64,000 nucleotides of DNA. Origin: Serratia proteamaculans. GTDB taxonomy: Bacteria > Pseudomonadota > Gammaproteobacteria > Enterobacterales > Enterobacteriaceae. The stretch spans positions 496,001-560,000 of the forward strand of contig NZ_SWDE01000003.1 in NCBI RefSeq assembly GCF_013337185.1. The letters are read 5' to 3'. A program made the translations under genes and the position numbers. Shown here in pieces: positions 40,164 to 48,941 of the stretch; position 1 is the first letter of the stretch; every line of letters starts with the position of its first letter. Under the pieces are notes generated by a model that saw only the letters and a list, made by a program, of their open reading frames with translations, searched no databases and had not been told where the DNA came from.

Positions 40164-40712
40164 ATGAGCAAGCAACTCAAACCGGTAGCACCGATCGCGC
40201 CGATTGTACTCGGTAAAATGGGGTCTACTTACGGCATCCGTGGTTGGCTCAGAGTATTTTCATCCACCGAGAACGCCGAAAGCATTTTTGACTATCAGCC
40301 GTGGTTTATCCAGCAGGCGGGTCAATGGCAGCTTGTCGAGTTGGAAGACTGGAAGCGCCACAGTCAGGACCTGATCATCAAAGTCAAAGGCGTTGACGAT
40401 CGGGATGCTGCGAATCTACTGACCAATCGCGAGATCCTGGTAGATTCAAAACAACTTCCTCCGCTGGAGGGTGATGATTATTACTGGAAAGACCTTATGG
40501 GCTGCCAGGTCGTCACCACCACCGGCTACGAACTGGGTAAAGTCATCGATATGATGGAAACCGGTTCGAACGATGTGATGGTTGTGAAAGCTAACCTGAA
40601 AGATGCATTCGGCATGAAGGAGCGGTTGGTCCCGTTTCTTCATGGGCAGGTTATCAAGAAAGTCGATCTCACTGCTCGCGTGATTGAAGCAGATTGGGAT
40701 CCTGGTTTTTGA
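40164..40712 (+). CDS. rimM: ribosome maturation factor RimM
   Basis: 182 residues from the ATG at 40164 ([10 protein letters not shown]), which matches the E. coli start; an in-frame GTG at 40155 gives three more residues and is less likely. Two beta-barrel domains: RimM N-terminal ([17 protein letters not shown]) and PRC barrel ([12 protein letters not shown]). Helps 30S head assembly with S19. Confidence 0.96.
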   Translation: MSKQLKPVAPIAPIVLGKMGSTYGIRGWLRVFSSTENAESIFDYQPWFIQQAGQWQLVELEDWKRHSQDLIIKVKGVDDRDAANLLTNREILVDSKQLPPLEGDDYYWKDLMGCQVVTTTGYELGKVIDMMETGSNDVMVVKANLKDAFGMKERLVPFLHGQVIKKVDLTARVIEADWDPGF

Positions 40713-40764
40713 CCTCCGAATTAAACGGTCGAAACAAGTGGAATGACAGTATGGGGATTGGCTT

Positions 40765-41532
40765 GTGTTCATTGGTATTGTAAGCCTGTTTCCTGAGATG
40801 TTCCGCGCGATCACCGATTACGGGGTGACTGGCCGGGCAGTAAAAAATGGCCTGCTGAGCGTGCAGTGTTGGAGTCCACGTGACTTCACCTACGACCGGC
40901 ATCGTACCGTGGACGATCGCCCTTATGGCGGCGGCCCGGGAATGCTGATGATGGTGCAACCCTTGCGGGAAGCCATTCATGCAGCAAAAGCAGCGGCAGG
41001 CGAGGGAGCAAAGGTGATTTATCTGTCACCTCAGGGGCGCAAGCTGGATCAAACCGGCGTGTGCGAACTGGCGGCCAACCCGAAGATGATTCTGGTGTGC
41101 GGTCGTTATGAAGGGGTAGACGAGCGCGTAATCCAAACCGAAATTGATGAAGAATGGTCAATCGGCGATTACGTCCTCAGCGGCGGGGAACTGCCGGCAA
41201 TGACCCTGATTGATTCAGTCGCCCGCTTTATACCGGGTGTGCTGGGCCATCAGGCTTCAGCAGAAGAAGATTCTTTTGCCGATGGATTGCTGGACTGCCC
41301 GCACTATACCCGTCCTGAGGTGTTGGAAGGGATGGAGGTTCCGCCAGTTTTACTGTCGGGCAACCATGCCGAGATACGTCGCTGGCGCTTAAAGCAGTCG
41401 CTGGGCCGTACCTGGCTTAGAAGACCTGAACTTCTGGAAAGCCTAGCTCTGACTGACGAGCAAGCGGTGTTGCTGGCTGAGTTCCAACGGGAACATCAGA
41501 CCAAGCAGCAGGACTATGAAGGGAACGTCTGA
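40765..41532 (+). CDS. trmD: tRNA (guanine-N1)-methyltransferase
   Basis: 255 residues from a GTG start. Methylates G37 next to the anticodon and so prevents +1 frameshifting. SPOUT trefoil-knot residues in [14 protein letters not shown] and [14 protein letters not shown] bind S-adenosylmethionine; [14 protein letters not shown] near residue 50 is the tRNA-binding signature. The weak start is consistent with its lower expression inside a ribosomal operon. Confidence 0.97.
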   Translation: MFIGIVSLFPEMFRAITDYGVTGRAVKNGLLSVQCWSPRDFTYDRHRTVDDRPYGGGPGMLMMVQPLREAIHAAKAAAGEGAKVIYLSPQGRKLDQTGVCELAANPKMILVCGRYEGVDERVIQTEIDEEWSIGDYVLSGGELPAMTLIDSVARFIPGVLGHQASAEEDSFADGLLDCPHYTRPEVLEGMEVPPVLLSGNHAEIRRWRLKQSLGRTWLRRPELLESLALTDEQAVLLAEFQREHQTKQQDYEGNV

Positions 41533-41571
41533 GCAATTGGCTCGACGGGACCGATATATCAGTTTACCTAG

Positions 41572-41943
<372 letters not shown>

Positions 41944-41970
41944 CGCTGCATCCAAAAGTTAATAACTATG

Positions 41971-42003
41971 AAGGGGTTGGCAATATGCCGACCCCTTTTT
42001 TTA
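41971..42003 (+). terminator. rplS operon terminator
   Basis: GGGGTTGG-CAATATG-CCGACCCC with one G-T pair, followed by at least eight T. Marks the end of the core backbone before the phage-derived cluster. Confidence 0.92.
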
Positions 42004-42067
42004 TGCTTAAAATTCAATGGTCGTATTTGCAAGATTTAATTCTTGTAAAAATAAGTTATAGCAGGCA

Positions 42068-42091
42068 TAAAAAAGCCTGCGGTGGCAGGCT
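42068..42091 (-). terminator. terminator of ogr
   Basis: On the minus strand AGCCTGC-CACC-GCAGGCT followed by TTTTT, directly after the ogr stop. Also the left end of the cluster. Confidence 0.88.
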
Positions 42092-42098
42092 CTTTGCA

Positions 42099-42317
42099 TT
42101 ACAGCGCGGCGGCGCGCGGCTTGGTTTTTTCCGGGTGCGGCTGGGCCGGAATAATATCGCCAGGCTTTACAATCACTCGCGCGACGGACTCATGCGTGGC
42201 GAAGGTGCAGCTACAGTTAATGTTCTGGCATTGGTGATAGCGCTCTTTGGTCGCTTCACTCAGGTAACGGCTGGAGCGAGTATGGGCCACGCTACCGCAA
42301 AGTGGACAGTGCATCAT
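42099..42317 (-). CDS. ogr: late-gene activator Ogr/Delta family
   Basis: 72 residues, the size of P2 Ogr. The zinc site is CPLC near the start and CQNINCSC later (four cysteines in CX2C...CX4C arrangement), followed by TFATHESVARVIVKPG. In P2 and 186 this protein binds TGT-N12-ACA sites at about -55 and activates late promoters through the RNA polymerase alpha subunit. Two such sites are seen in this cluster, at 48353 and 57709. It is next to gene D, as in P2. Confidence 0.95.
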   Translation of the reverse strand: MMHCPLCGSVAHTRSSRYLSEATKERYHQCQNINCSCTFATHESVARVIVKPGDIIPAQPHPEKTKPRAAAL

Positions 42318-42406
42318 AGTTGAATCCCTCTTTCGACTGCATCAAGTTATATGACTTATGATAGCCCATTAACTTGCAAAAGCAAGATTCAATTTCGAAA
42401 GCGAGA

Positions 42407-43561
42407 TTAATTTTCTTTGGTAGTGATCTCAACACCCTCAATGTAGACGTTAAGTTCCAGATTACTGAAGAAGCCACTGTTGCTTAAGGTATGAGTGATC
42501 TTATTAACCACCCACAGCTGCTGATCGATAGCTTCCTTAAAACCATAAACTCGGATAGGGGTCTCAGGGAACAGGTATGGCTGTCCGGTGGCCAGGCTGA
42601 TACTGAAGGTTGCGATCCCTCTTTGTAATTGTTCAAACAGTGACTGAGCTGCCCGCATGGCGGTTTCTTTATCACGATAGATTTTTGCAATGTGGCAGAC
42701 ATGCTTCTCTTTACCGACCATATAGCTACTGGTTTGCTGTGGGGCGGTAGCTGTTTTGTCAGCGAATTTGGCGGCAGGATGCCGGGATGTACTGGCGTTT
42801 GCCTGTGGGATTTCCCGTTCTATTTGTACGCTGCTGTTGGTTCGCTCCGGATGTTCGGTATTCAGCCAACTGGCGCTGACACCGGTGTAACCGCCGCGAT
42901 CTTTCAGTTCAAAACGGTGAGTGTCGCCGTCACTGCGGGTCAGTGTTTTAATAGGGTTTGGATCGCCACGCGGGCTACGACCAAACCCGGGTTTGATAAA
43001 CTGTAGGCGCTGGTATTTGATAGTCACTCGTGCACTATTTGCCAAGGCCAACCGGGAAAGAAATTGAACATCGGTCTCATTGGTTTGGTCGATATGCGCA
43101 ATCTTTATTGCGGCCAACTCATCGCTTAAATAGGGGGCGTTCAGCCCATTACGCGTTGAAATTTGTTGCACGATTTCGCCAAAGGTCTTGTCTGAATAAG
43201 ACTCGCTGCGGGATTCGTTTAACGAGCCACGAAAATCAACGCTACGGGCTGTGATTGAGATGAGATCTGGAGCGCCAGTGTGGATGATAGTATCGACAAT
43301 AAACTTGCCCTGGCCAACCAGTGCTGAGTTATTCCAACCAAGAAACAACTCCAGAATAGCCCCCCGACTGGGCAGGGACATCAGGCCATCGCTGTCGTCC
43401 AGATTAATGGTCAATTGATCGGCGCTCAGGCCGCCATTATCGACCATGTTTAACGAGATCAGTCGCTGACGGATATCGTTGGTAATATCCTTATCTGCCA
43501 GCGTCAGGATAAAGTCGGGGGCCGGTTTGGCCCCCATAGGTTGATAAACATCGGCGATCAT
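42407..43561 (-). CDS. D: tail protein gpD (baseplate hub)
   Basis: 384 residues against 387 in P2. Phage late control gene D family, the hub protein that holds the spike trimer and is structurally related to T4 gp27. Typical starts and patterns: PAPDFILTLADKDITNDIRQRL, then LSRLALANSARVTIKYQRLQFIKPG. Last gene of the FI-D operon; overlaps the U stop by four bases. The final residues differ from P2, with a longer polar tail. Confidence 0.93.
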   Translation of the reverse strand: MIADVYQPMGAKPAPDFILTLADKDITNDIRQRLISLNMVDNGGLSADQLTINLDDSDGLMSLPSRGAILELFLGWNNSALVGQGKFIVDTIIHTGAPDLISITARSVDFRGSLNESRSESYSDKTFGEIVQQISTRNGLNAPYLSDELAAIKIAHIDQTNETDVQFLSRLALANSARVTIKYQRLQFIKPGFGRSPRGDPNPIKTLTRSDGDTHRFELKDRGGYTGVSASWLNTEHPERTNSSVQIEREIPQANASTSRHPAAKFADKTATAPQQTSSYMVGKEKHVCHIAKIYRDKETAMRAAQSLFEQLQRGIATFSISLATGQPYLFPETPIRVYGFKEAIDQQLWVVNKITHTLSNSGFFSNLELNVYIEGVEITTKEN

Positions 43562-44019
43562 AATGATATTCCCGTCGCTTTTTGCGCTTTCGTCAGCAGG
43601 TCAGCAGCCTGGTGGCGCAAATCGCCGAACATGGCATGCAGCGATTCATCTACGCGCTTTAATGTGATGGTGAAGGAAATTTGGCGTGGTTGACCGTTAG
43701 CGAAAAATTCTTTGCTGTCCTGAGTGATTTTCTCGATCACGAACATACCGTAAATGGTACCGCTGCCTTCAATAAGCGGCCAGGCACGCCCTTGTTCGGC
43801 CATGGTTTGCAGCGTCAGTAAAGATAGCCGTCCACCAGTTAACTCAGGCATCAGTTGTCCGCTTAAGGTGATCGTTTCGCCATCCACGCCCAGAAATTGA
43901 GCACTTGGTCTTTGGCCGACGCGACTTCCTGTCGGCCAGCGATAGCTCAGCTGACGGTTCATGGATTGGTAGGGCAGGGTGCGTAACATAAATACGAACA
44001 GTCCCAGAGTTAGCATCAT
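43558..44019 (-). CDS. U: tail protein gpU (tail terminator)
   Basis: 153 residues against 159 in P2. Phage P2 GpU family; caps the head-proximal tail end. Recognised from LGLFVFMLRTLPYQSMNRQLSYRWP and the FVIEKITQDSKEFFANGQPRQISFTITLKR block. In a headless particle it would close the tail end. Lies between T and D as in P2. Confidence 0.93.
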   Translation of the reverse strand: MMLTLGLFVFMLRTLPYQSMNRQLSYRWPTGSRVGQRPSAQFLGVDGETITLSGQLMPELTGGRLSLLTLQTMAEQGRAWPLIEGSGTIYGMFVIEKITQDSKEFFANGQPRQISFTITLKRVDESLHAMFGDLRHQAADLLTKAQKATGISL

Positions 44020-44031
44020 TAGTCTGGCTCC

Positions 44032-46089
44032 TTATACCTGCGCATAAGCGCTGAGGTGCTGATTACGGCGAGTATTTTCGATGTCCATCATGGCTGAACG
44101 GACGACACGTTCCATTTCGTCACGGGTAGTTCCCTCCGGTACGTTGATGGCGATGTTATTGGTTAGTACGCTGTTATCCGAAAGGTTAGGGGGCGCGGTT
44201 GGGCGAACGGCACGATAGTTTTCGTTGCCCAAACTCAACACGCCACCGCTGGGGGAAAGGCTGGTGTCATATTTTTCCGAGGTTGGATCCCGTTTTTCAT
44301 TGCTAAACCATCCAATGGCCGAATCAATGATGCCTCGCGCCTTGCCGATTAAGCCAATCAACTGGTTAAGCGCATCGCCGGGCAGCCTGAATGCCCAAAC
44401 CAGCCATTCGCCCAGCATTTTTCCGTAAGCCGCTGCGGTGTTCAGTTCTTCCTGAGTGCTTTTTATCGGCGTTAATAATTGCATAAACCAGTTATAGACC
44501 GGTTTTAACTTGTCCATGAGGCTGTTGAAGGCTGCAATCACTGGAGAAAATGCCTCACCAATAGGCCCCATTGCCGTACTGAAACTTTCCGCGACTCCGC
44601 CGATAAAGGCGCTAATCGGTTCCCAATATTTATAGATTAAGGCGGCCCCTCCGACGATCGCTGCGACTACGGCGACAATGGGCAGGCTGAGGGCGGTAAA
44701 GACTCCGGCTATCATGCCGCCAACGGAAGTGAATACGGTGCCCAGTAGACCCGCACCGGCCATCAGCATATTAACGGCGCTCAGCGCCGGCACGATAAAG
44801 GTACCTATGGTTGACAGGCCGCCAATCAGTGCGGTTACGGCAATGGCTACCGTCATCAGGGTATTGGCCAACGCGGGGTTTTCTTTTGACCATTGGCCCA
44901 GGGTGTTCAGCCAGCCGGTTGCGGTTTGCGTCAACTGCCGTAGGGCTGAGTTTTGCCCATCGAACAGGTCGATGCGGATGCTGTCCCAGGAGGCGAACAG
45001 TTTCTTGATATCGCCATCCAGGTTATCCCCCCGTACGGTGACCATCGCCTGAGCGGCGCCATCAACGCTCCCCAGGCTGTGCCCTTGTGGGGCCAACTGT
45101 GCGGCGGTTTGCTCCAGGCCCTGTCCACTCTGGAGGGCTGCCGGTGCGGCGGTCCGCATTTTTTTGTCGAACTCATCAAGGCTCCACTGATAGCTACTGC
45201 TGGCTTTGGCCATGATATCGGCGATATTTTCAGCCTGATCGGCCGGCAGCTGAAACGCCTGCTGGATACCCGACAACGCTTTTACTGCCTCCTCGATGCT
45301 GCTGCCGCTGGCCTTGGCCAGATTCAGTGCTGCGGGTGCAGCAGCCAAAACTTCCTGAGGGTTGTAGCCAGCGGCGGCCAGAGCGGATTGCGTTTCAGCG
45401 ACCTCCTGCGGGGACTGTCCCTTGGACACCCTGCCGGTTGCCTGCTGGCGCAGGGCTGTTAACCGGCGGTCATCTTTGTTTAATCCCAACTGCGCCTGCA
45501 CACCGGACATCTGCTGTTCAAACTTCATACCCGGTGCCAGCAAATCTTTACCGGTGTTGAAGGCAGTACCTGCCAGTCCCAACCCCTTTGAAGCAACATC
45601 GTGAATCTTTCCAATTCCGTTCTGTCGGGTTTGAAAATCACCAAGCACTTCTGTGCGTCTTTGCTGACTCAGTTTTTGGCGGGCGCGTTGTTGGCGGCTA
45701 AGAAGGTTTTGGGCGGTCTCTGAATTTACTTGTGAGCGTTGCTGGGCGCCGGTTAAATTGGCGGTATCAATCCCTTTGCCCTGGAGCTGTTTTTCCAGAT
45801 GGCCTTGCTGGAGCGATAAAATGGCTCCACGGGCCTTTTGCACGACGTGATTGAGAGTCGCCTGCTGTGCCGTTTCAATATCTTTGGGGGAAGATAAAAA
45901 TGCGGGCAAAGCCATACGGGTATTTTGAATCGCATCAAGCTCAATCAGTACGTCGGCCTGCGCCGCTTTTATCTTCAGTAATTGGGTTAGTTGAGCCTGG
46001 TTTTTTTGTTCTGTTTTTAGCCGCTTTTGCTGGTTGCGGATGCTGGTGTCCGCGTTTGCCAACGTTTTTTTGCTGCCGCTGCTACTCAT
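44032..46089 (-). CDS. T: tape-measure protein gpT
   Basis: 685 residues against 815 in P2. A long helical, coiled-coil N-terminal part rich in Gln, Lys and Leu (about 1-190), a phage tail tape-measure core (about 200-380), a hydrophobic Gly/Ala/Val-rich stretch with several membrane-like segments (about 400-500), and a polar end. As the length of such proteins sets tail length, a tail shorter than that of P2 is expected. Start overlaps the E' stop. Confidence 0.93.
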   Translation of the reverse strand: MSSSGSKKTLANADTSIRNQQKRLKTEQKNQAQLTQLLKIKAAQADVLIELDAIQNTRMALPAFLSSPKDIETAQQATLNHVVQKARGAILSLQQGHLEKQLQGKGIDTANLTGAQQRSQVNSETAQNLLSRQQRARQKLSQQRRTEVLGDFQTRQNGIGKIHDVASKGLGLAGTAFNTGKDLLAPGMKFEQQMSGVQAQLGLNKDDRRLTALRQQATGRVSKGQSPQEVAETQSALAAAGYNPQEVLAAAPAALNLAKASGSSIEEAVKALSGIQQAFQLPADQAENIADIMAKASSSYQWSLDEFDKKMRTAAPAALQSGQGLEQTAAQLAPQGHSLGSVDGAAQAMVTVRGDNLDGDIKKLFASWDSIRIDLFDGQNSALRQLTQTATGWLNTLGQWSKENPALANTLMTVAIAVTALIGGLSTIGTFIVPALSAVNMLMAGAGLLGTVFTSVGGMIAGVFTALSLPIVAVVAAIVGGAALIYKYWEPISAFIGGVAESFSTAMGPIGEAFSPVIAAFNSLMDKLKPVYNWFMQLLTPIKSTQEELNTAAAYGKMLGEWLVWAFRLPGDALNQLIGLIGKARGIIDSAIGWFSNEKRDPTSEKYDTSLSPSGGVLSLGNENYRAVRPTAPPNLSDNSVLTNNIAINVPEGTTRDEMERVVRSAMMDIENTRRNQHLSAYAQV

Positions 46090-46261
46090 CTGTATTTACT
46101 CCACTACGTTGAAGGGCCTTATAGCGCCAGTCCATCAGCTCGGTCAGCGTCATGCCGTTCATCTCCGATGGCGGCCAGTGAAAAATCACTGCGATATCCG
46201 CCATCAGGTCGTCCACGGTCAGAACGGGGTCGATGTTTACTCGGCCGATTTCGGTGACAAA
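46082..46261 (-). CDS. E': gpE' frameshift extension of gpE
   Basis: No start of its own with a ribosome site; this frame is entered by a -1 shift at the slippery run 46264-46258 and reads FVTEIGRVNIDPVLTVDDL onward to 46082. Together with E this gives a protein of about 151 residues. In P2 the E+E' product and E alone act as chaperones for the tape measure, the same logic as lambda gpG/gpGT. Confidence 0.88.
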   Translation of the reverse strand, partial: FVTEIGRVNIDPVLTVDDLMADIAVIFHWPPSEMNGMTLTELMDWRYKALQRSGVNTDE

Positions 46262-46536
46262 AAACCGATCACCTGGCCGGCCAGCGCAATCAGGTCCGGC
46301 AGTTCCAGGCGGGCGCACTCTTCTTTGGTCAGGTTTGGATAGGTCACGCGCGGCAGGATGGTGATCAGGGCGTCGACGTCGGCGTTGGCCAGCGCTGCCA
46401 GACCGATACCGCGCAGGCTGCCTGCATTCGGTTTGGTGACCTGTACTTCACGGATCTCGCTGTCGCCGCGTTTGATCGGGGTTTCCAGTACAACGGTATT
46501 TTCTGGTGATGCATTCAGTTCCATGGGGGTATCCAA
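46237..46536 (-). CDS. E: tail assembly chaperone gpE
   Basis: 99 residues, P2 gpE family. Starts MDTPMELNASPENTVVLETP and ends GQVIGFLSPKSAE. Placed between tube gene FII and tape measure T. The last codons contain TTTTTTG, where about a fraction of ribosomes should slip to E'. It is expected to be an assembly chaperone, absent from the final particle. Confidence 0.92.
   Translation of the reverse strand: MDTPMELNASPENTVVLETPIKRGDSEIREVQVTKPNAGSLRGIGLAALANADVDALITILPRVTYPNLTKEECARLELPDLIALAGQVIGFLSPKSAE
46258..46264 (-). promoter_or_regulatory. -1 programmed frameshift site
   Basis: Minus strand TTTTTTG in the E frame as GGT TTT TTG; a shift back by one base gives the E' frame, which matches the P2 E' pattern. 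Same heptamer as in P2. Confidence 0.9.
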
Positions 46537-46589
46537 TTATTGTCAGGGGGAAACAGGGCCAGCACCAAGGCTGGCCATTGAAGTGATAA

Positions 46590-47099
46590 TTACAGACCGA
46601 TAGCGCGGCGGTGGGCCGCCAGCAGATCCACGCCGTCGACTTTTTCGATCATGTTGACGGTATCGATCTCGATCAGCTCTTTGCCGTCGATGCTCAGCTT
46701 GAAGTAGGTACAGTCGGTAGAAACCTTGGTCTCGGTGTCTTCGCCTTGTTTGAAGTCGCCGCTGTCGATTTCTTTGTGGCGACCGCGCATGACTACCTCG
46801 AGTGCCGATACTTCACCGGTGTCATCGCGCTGGAAAGAACCGGTGAAGCGAAGGGGTACCGCATCGACGCGGCCCCATTGCTTCAGCACCAGCTCATCGA
46901 TGCCGCCCATGGTCCATTCGACCACCAGCGCATCGTCGTCCAGACCGAAGTCCACCGACGCCGCACCGCTCATACCGCCACCGCGGAATTTCTCCAGCTT
47001 GCGGGTCAGCTTTGGCAGGGTCATGGCGGAGACCACGCCCATGTAGTTGAAGCCATCGTTAAACAGGTTCAGGTATTTCAGTTTTTTTGGCAGTGCCAT
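46590..47099 (-). CDS. FII: tail tube protein gpFII
   Basis: 169 residues (P2: 172). Starts MALPKKLKYLNLFNDGFNYMGVV, then TLPKLTRKLEKFRGGGMSGA, the P2 major tail tube family. Hexameric rings of it form the inner tube that is driven through the target envelope. Directly downstream of the sheath gene. Confidence 0.95.
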   Translation of the reverse strand: MALPKKLKYLNLFNDGFNYMGVVSAMTLPKLTRKLEKFRGGGMSGAASVDFGLDDDALVVEWTMGGIDELVLKQWGRVDAVPLRFTGSFQRDDTGEVSALEVVMRGRHKEIDSGDFKQGEDTETKVSTDCTYFKLSIDGKELIEIDTVNMIEKVDGVDLLAAHRRAIGL

Positions 47100-47112
47100 G
47101 ATTCAGGTCTCC

Positions 47113-48282
47113 TTAGCTGTTCACGGACGCGGCGAAGTTCGCCAGGTAGCGGTCGGTAATGCGCTGACGTAGGGTCAAGTCTTCCAGCGGCGGTACCGGG
47201 GTGTAGTCGTAATCGATAAACAGCTTGCCGGCCTTCAGGGTTTCCTTGTCGTTGGCGCTTTCGTCATACCAGCAGTCGCCGTCAATGATCAGCCCGGCGG
47301 ATTTCAGCTCGCGGAATTTGGCTTTGATGCCGTCGATCATGTCGCGGATCAGCGTTGGCGTCACCGGGCGGTCAACGGCCCACAGATGCGCTTCGGCCAT
47401 GGTGTCAGCCAATACCTGCGCGGTACGGGTGTAGTTTTCGAACTGGAATAACGGATCGTCGGAACAGGTGCGTGAGCCCCAGAACTTGAAGCCGTCTTTG
47501 CGGATCAGGGTGGTCACACAGCCCTGGTTTAGCAGGTCAGCGTCGGTGCCGACGGTTTGCAGATCCCAAAATACGCTGGCCGAAATACCGCTGACGCCGT
47601 TGACGCCGACGTTGGACAGGGTTTTATGCCAACCAGTTTCCTGGTCAATTTTGGCGCGCAGACCGAGTGCACGAGCGGTGGCGTATGCGATGTCGCTGCT
47701 GTTGGTGGTGGTATTCCAGTTAACAAAGTCCGGCCAGATCAGCATCAGTTCGCGTTGGCTGAAGCCTGCACGGTACTTGATGGCGTCGGAAACGGTTTTG
47801 CAACCGTACGCGCTGATATAGCCGAAGGCACGCAGTTGCTGGCAGATGCCGGCCAGTGCGGTAGCGACTTCCAGGTTGTCGTGGCCGGGTACCCCCAGAA
47901 TCCGCGGCTTCACGCCCAGCTCGGCCTGTGCCGCCAGCAAGGCTTTCATGCCGGTGTACTTACCGTTCTCATCAGCGCCGCCAATGATATTGGAAGTGGT
48001 TTCGGCCTCGTCTTTGCCTTCCGCCACGCGTACCACGACGGTGACCGGTTTGGCCTGTTCGGCGATCGCCAGCAGCGAGCGTGCCAGGGTGCCATTCTTG
48101 CCGGCCTTGCCACTGGCGGCCAGAACGTCAGTGATCAACACCGGAGTGTTGAGGGGGAACAGGGTTGCATCGGCATCTTCTGCCGTACAAACCATGCCGA
48201 TAATCGCCGTCGAGACGGTGGAAATTACGCGGGTGCCTTCGTTGATTTCGAGGACACGCACGCCGTGGTGATAATCACCCAT
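47113..48282 (-). CDS. FI: contractile tail sheath protein gpFI
   Basis: 389 residues (P2: 396), about 42 kDa. Start MGDYHHGVRVLEINEGTRVISTVSTAIIGMVCTA, end LRQRITDRYLANFAASVNS, P2 tail sheath family. Contraction of the sheath powers penetration. Start at 48282 is supported by GGAG seven bases upstream. First gene of the second late operon, behind an Ogr site. Confidence 0.96.
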   Translation of the reverse strand: MGDYHHGVRVLEINEGTRVISTVSTAIIGMVCTAEDADATLFPLNTPVLITDVLAASGKAGKNGTLARSLLAIAEQAKPVTVVVRVAEGKDEAETTSNIIGGADENGKYTGMKALLAAQAELGVKPRILGVPGHDNLEVATALAGICQQLRAFGYISAYGCKTVSDAIKYRAGFSQRELMLIWPDFVNWNTTTNSSDIAYATARALGLRAKIDQETGWHKTLSNVGVNGVSGISASVFWDLQTVGTDADLLNQGCVTTLIRKDGFKFWGSRTCSDDPLFQFENYTRTAQVLADTMAEAHLWAVDRPVTPTLIRDMIDGIKAKFRELKSAGLIIDGDCWYDESANDKETLKAGKLFIDYDYTPVPPLEDLTLRQRITDRYLANFAASVNS

Positions 48283-48352
48283 AGCATTACTCCGTTTGTG
48301 GTTGGTAACAACAGAATGCCTTTCGTGACGGGGTCGCGCATCTCATTGGGTA

Positions 48353-48370
48353 TGTATGAGAACTGGTACA
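48353..48370 (-). promoter_or_regulatory. Ogr site and late promoter of FI operon
   Basis: TGT-N12-ACA, the Ogr/Delta recognition pattern. On the minus strand a -10-like CATTCT (48319-48314) puts the predicted start near 48307, about 55 bases from the site centre, which is the distance known for P2 late promoters. Corresponds to the PF promoter of P2. Confidence 0.75.
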
Positions 48371-48389
48371 ACAGCAGGAAAATCAAGAT

Positions 48390-48414
48390 AAAAAAAACGC
48401 CCCGGGCGGGGCGT
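48390..48414 (-). terminator. terminator after fibre chaperone gene
   Basis: Minus strand ACGCCCC-GCCC-GGGGCGT followed by at least seven T. It ends the X-to-chaperone operon just before the FI promoter. Confidence 0.9.
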
Positions 48415-48425
48415 TGATCGTGTGG

Positions 48426-48938
48426 TTATTGCGGTGGCTGTGGCCAGTCGATGTCTGGGGCGGTGCCAGGATCGACCCTGCTAAGCAGAACACGATAGGT
48501 TTTCCACGTAGTTAACGACTTTTTTTCTTCTTTTGTTACGATGTCTAAATCCACGGCATCTTGTAACGGTGAAATCCTATTATTTGCTGTCATGAGTAAG
48601 GCACTTTTTCTTTGCCGTGCTTGAATGATCATCTCATGTAGAGAGTATTCTCTTCGTTTAATACCTTCCTCAGTATACATCCAGTCACCAAGAATATTAC
48701 AGCCGGAGGGTAAATCATCGATATCAATGATACTTAAATTTAAGGGGTAAATACGAGCAGCATCTTCACTAATGCTACGAATTATTCCTGTTTCATTTTC
48801 TATTGCAATAGTGTATTTTTTATTGAATTTAGACAACGATTTAAACCAATCATTTCCATTTTTATCTATAAAATACTGAATGCCTTCACCTAGGAAAAAC
48901 TCCTCAGGTACATAGCGTTGAAGATTAAATAATTTCAT
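48426..48938 (-). CDS. tail fibre assembly protein (Tfa family)
   Basis: 170 residues. The C-terminal block ALLMTANNRISPLQDAVDLDIVTKEE and TYRVLLSRVDPGTAPDIDWP is the Caudo_TAP/Tfa signature. Acts as a chaperone for trimerisation of the fibre tip and may stay bound. The first 110 residues are AT-rich and divergent, in step with the fibre tip gene next to it, so the two probably moved together. Takes the place of P2 gene G. Confidence 0.9.
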   Translation of the reverse strand: MKLFNLQRYVPEEFFLGEGIQYFIDKNGNDWFKSLSKFNKKYTIAIENETGIIRSISEDAARIYPLNLSIIDIDDLPSGCNILGDWMYTEEGIKRREYSLHEMIIQARQRKSALLMTANNRISPLQDAVDLDIVTKEEKKSLTTWKTYRVLLSRVDPGTAPDIDWPQPPQ

Positions 48939-48941
48939 TGA

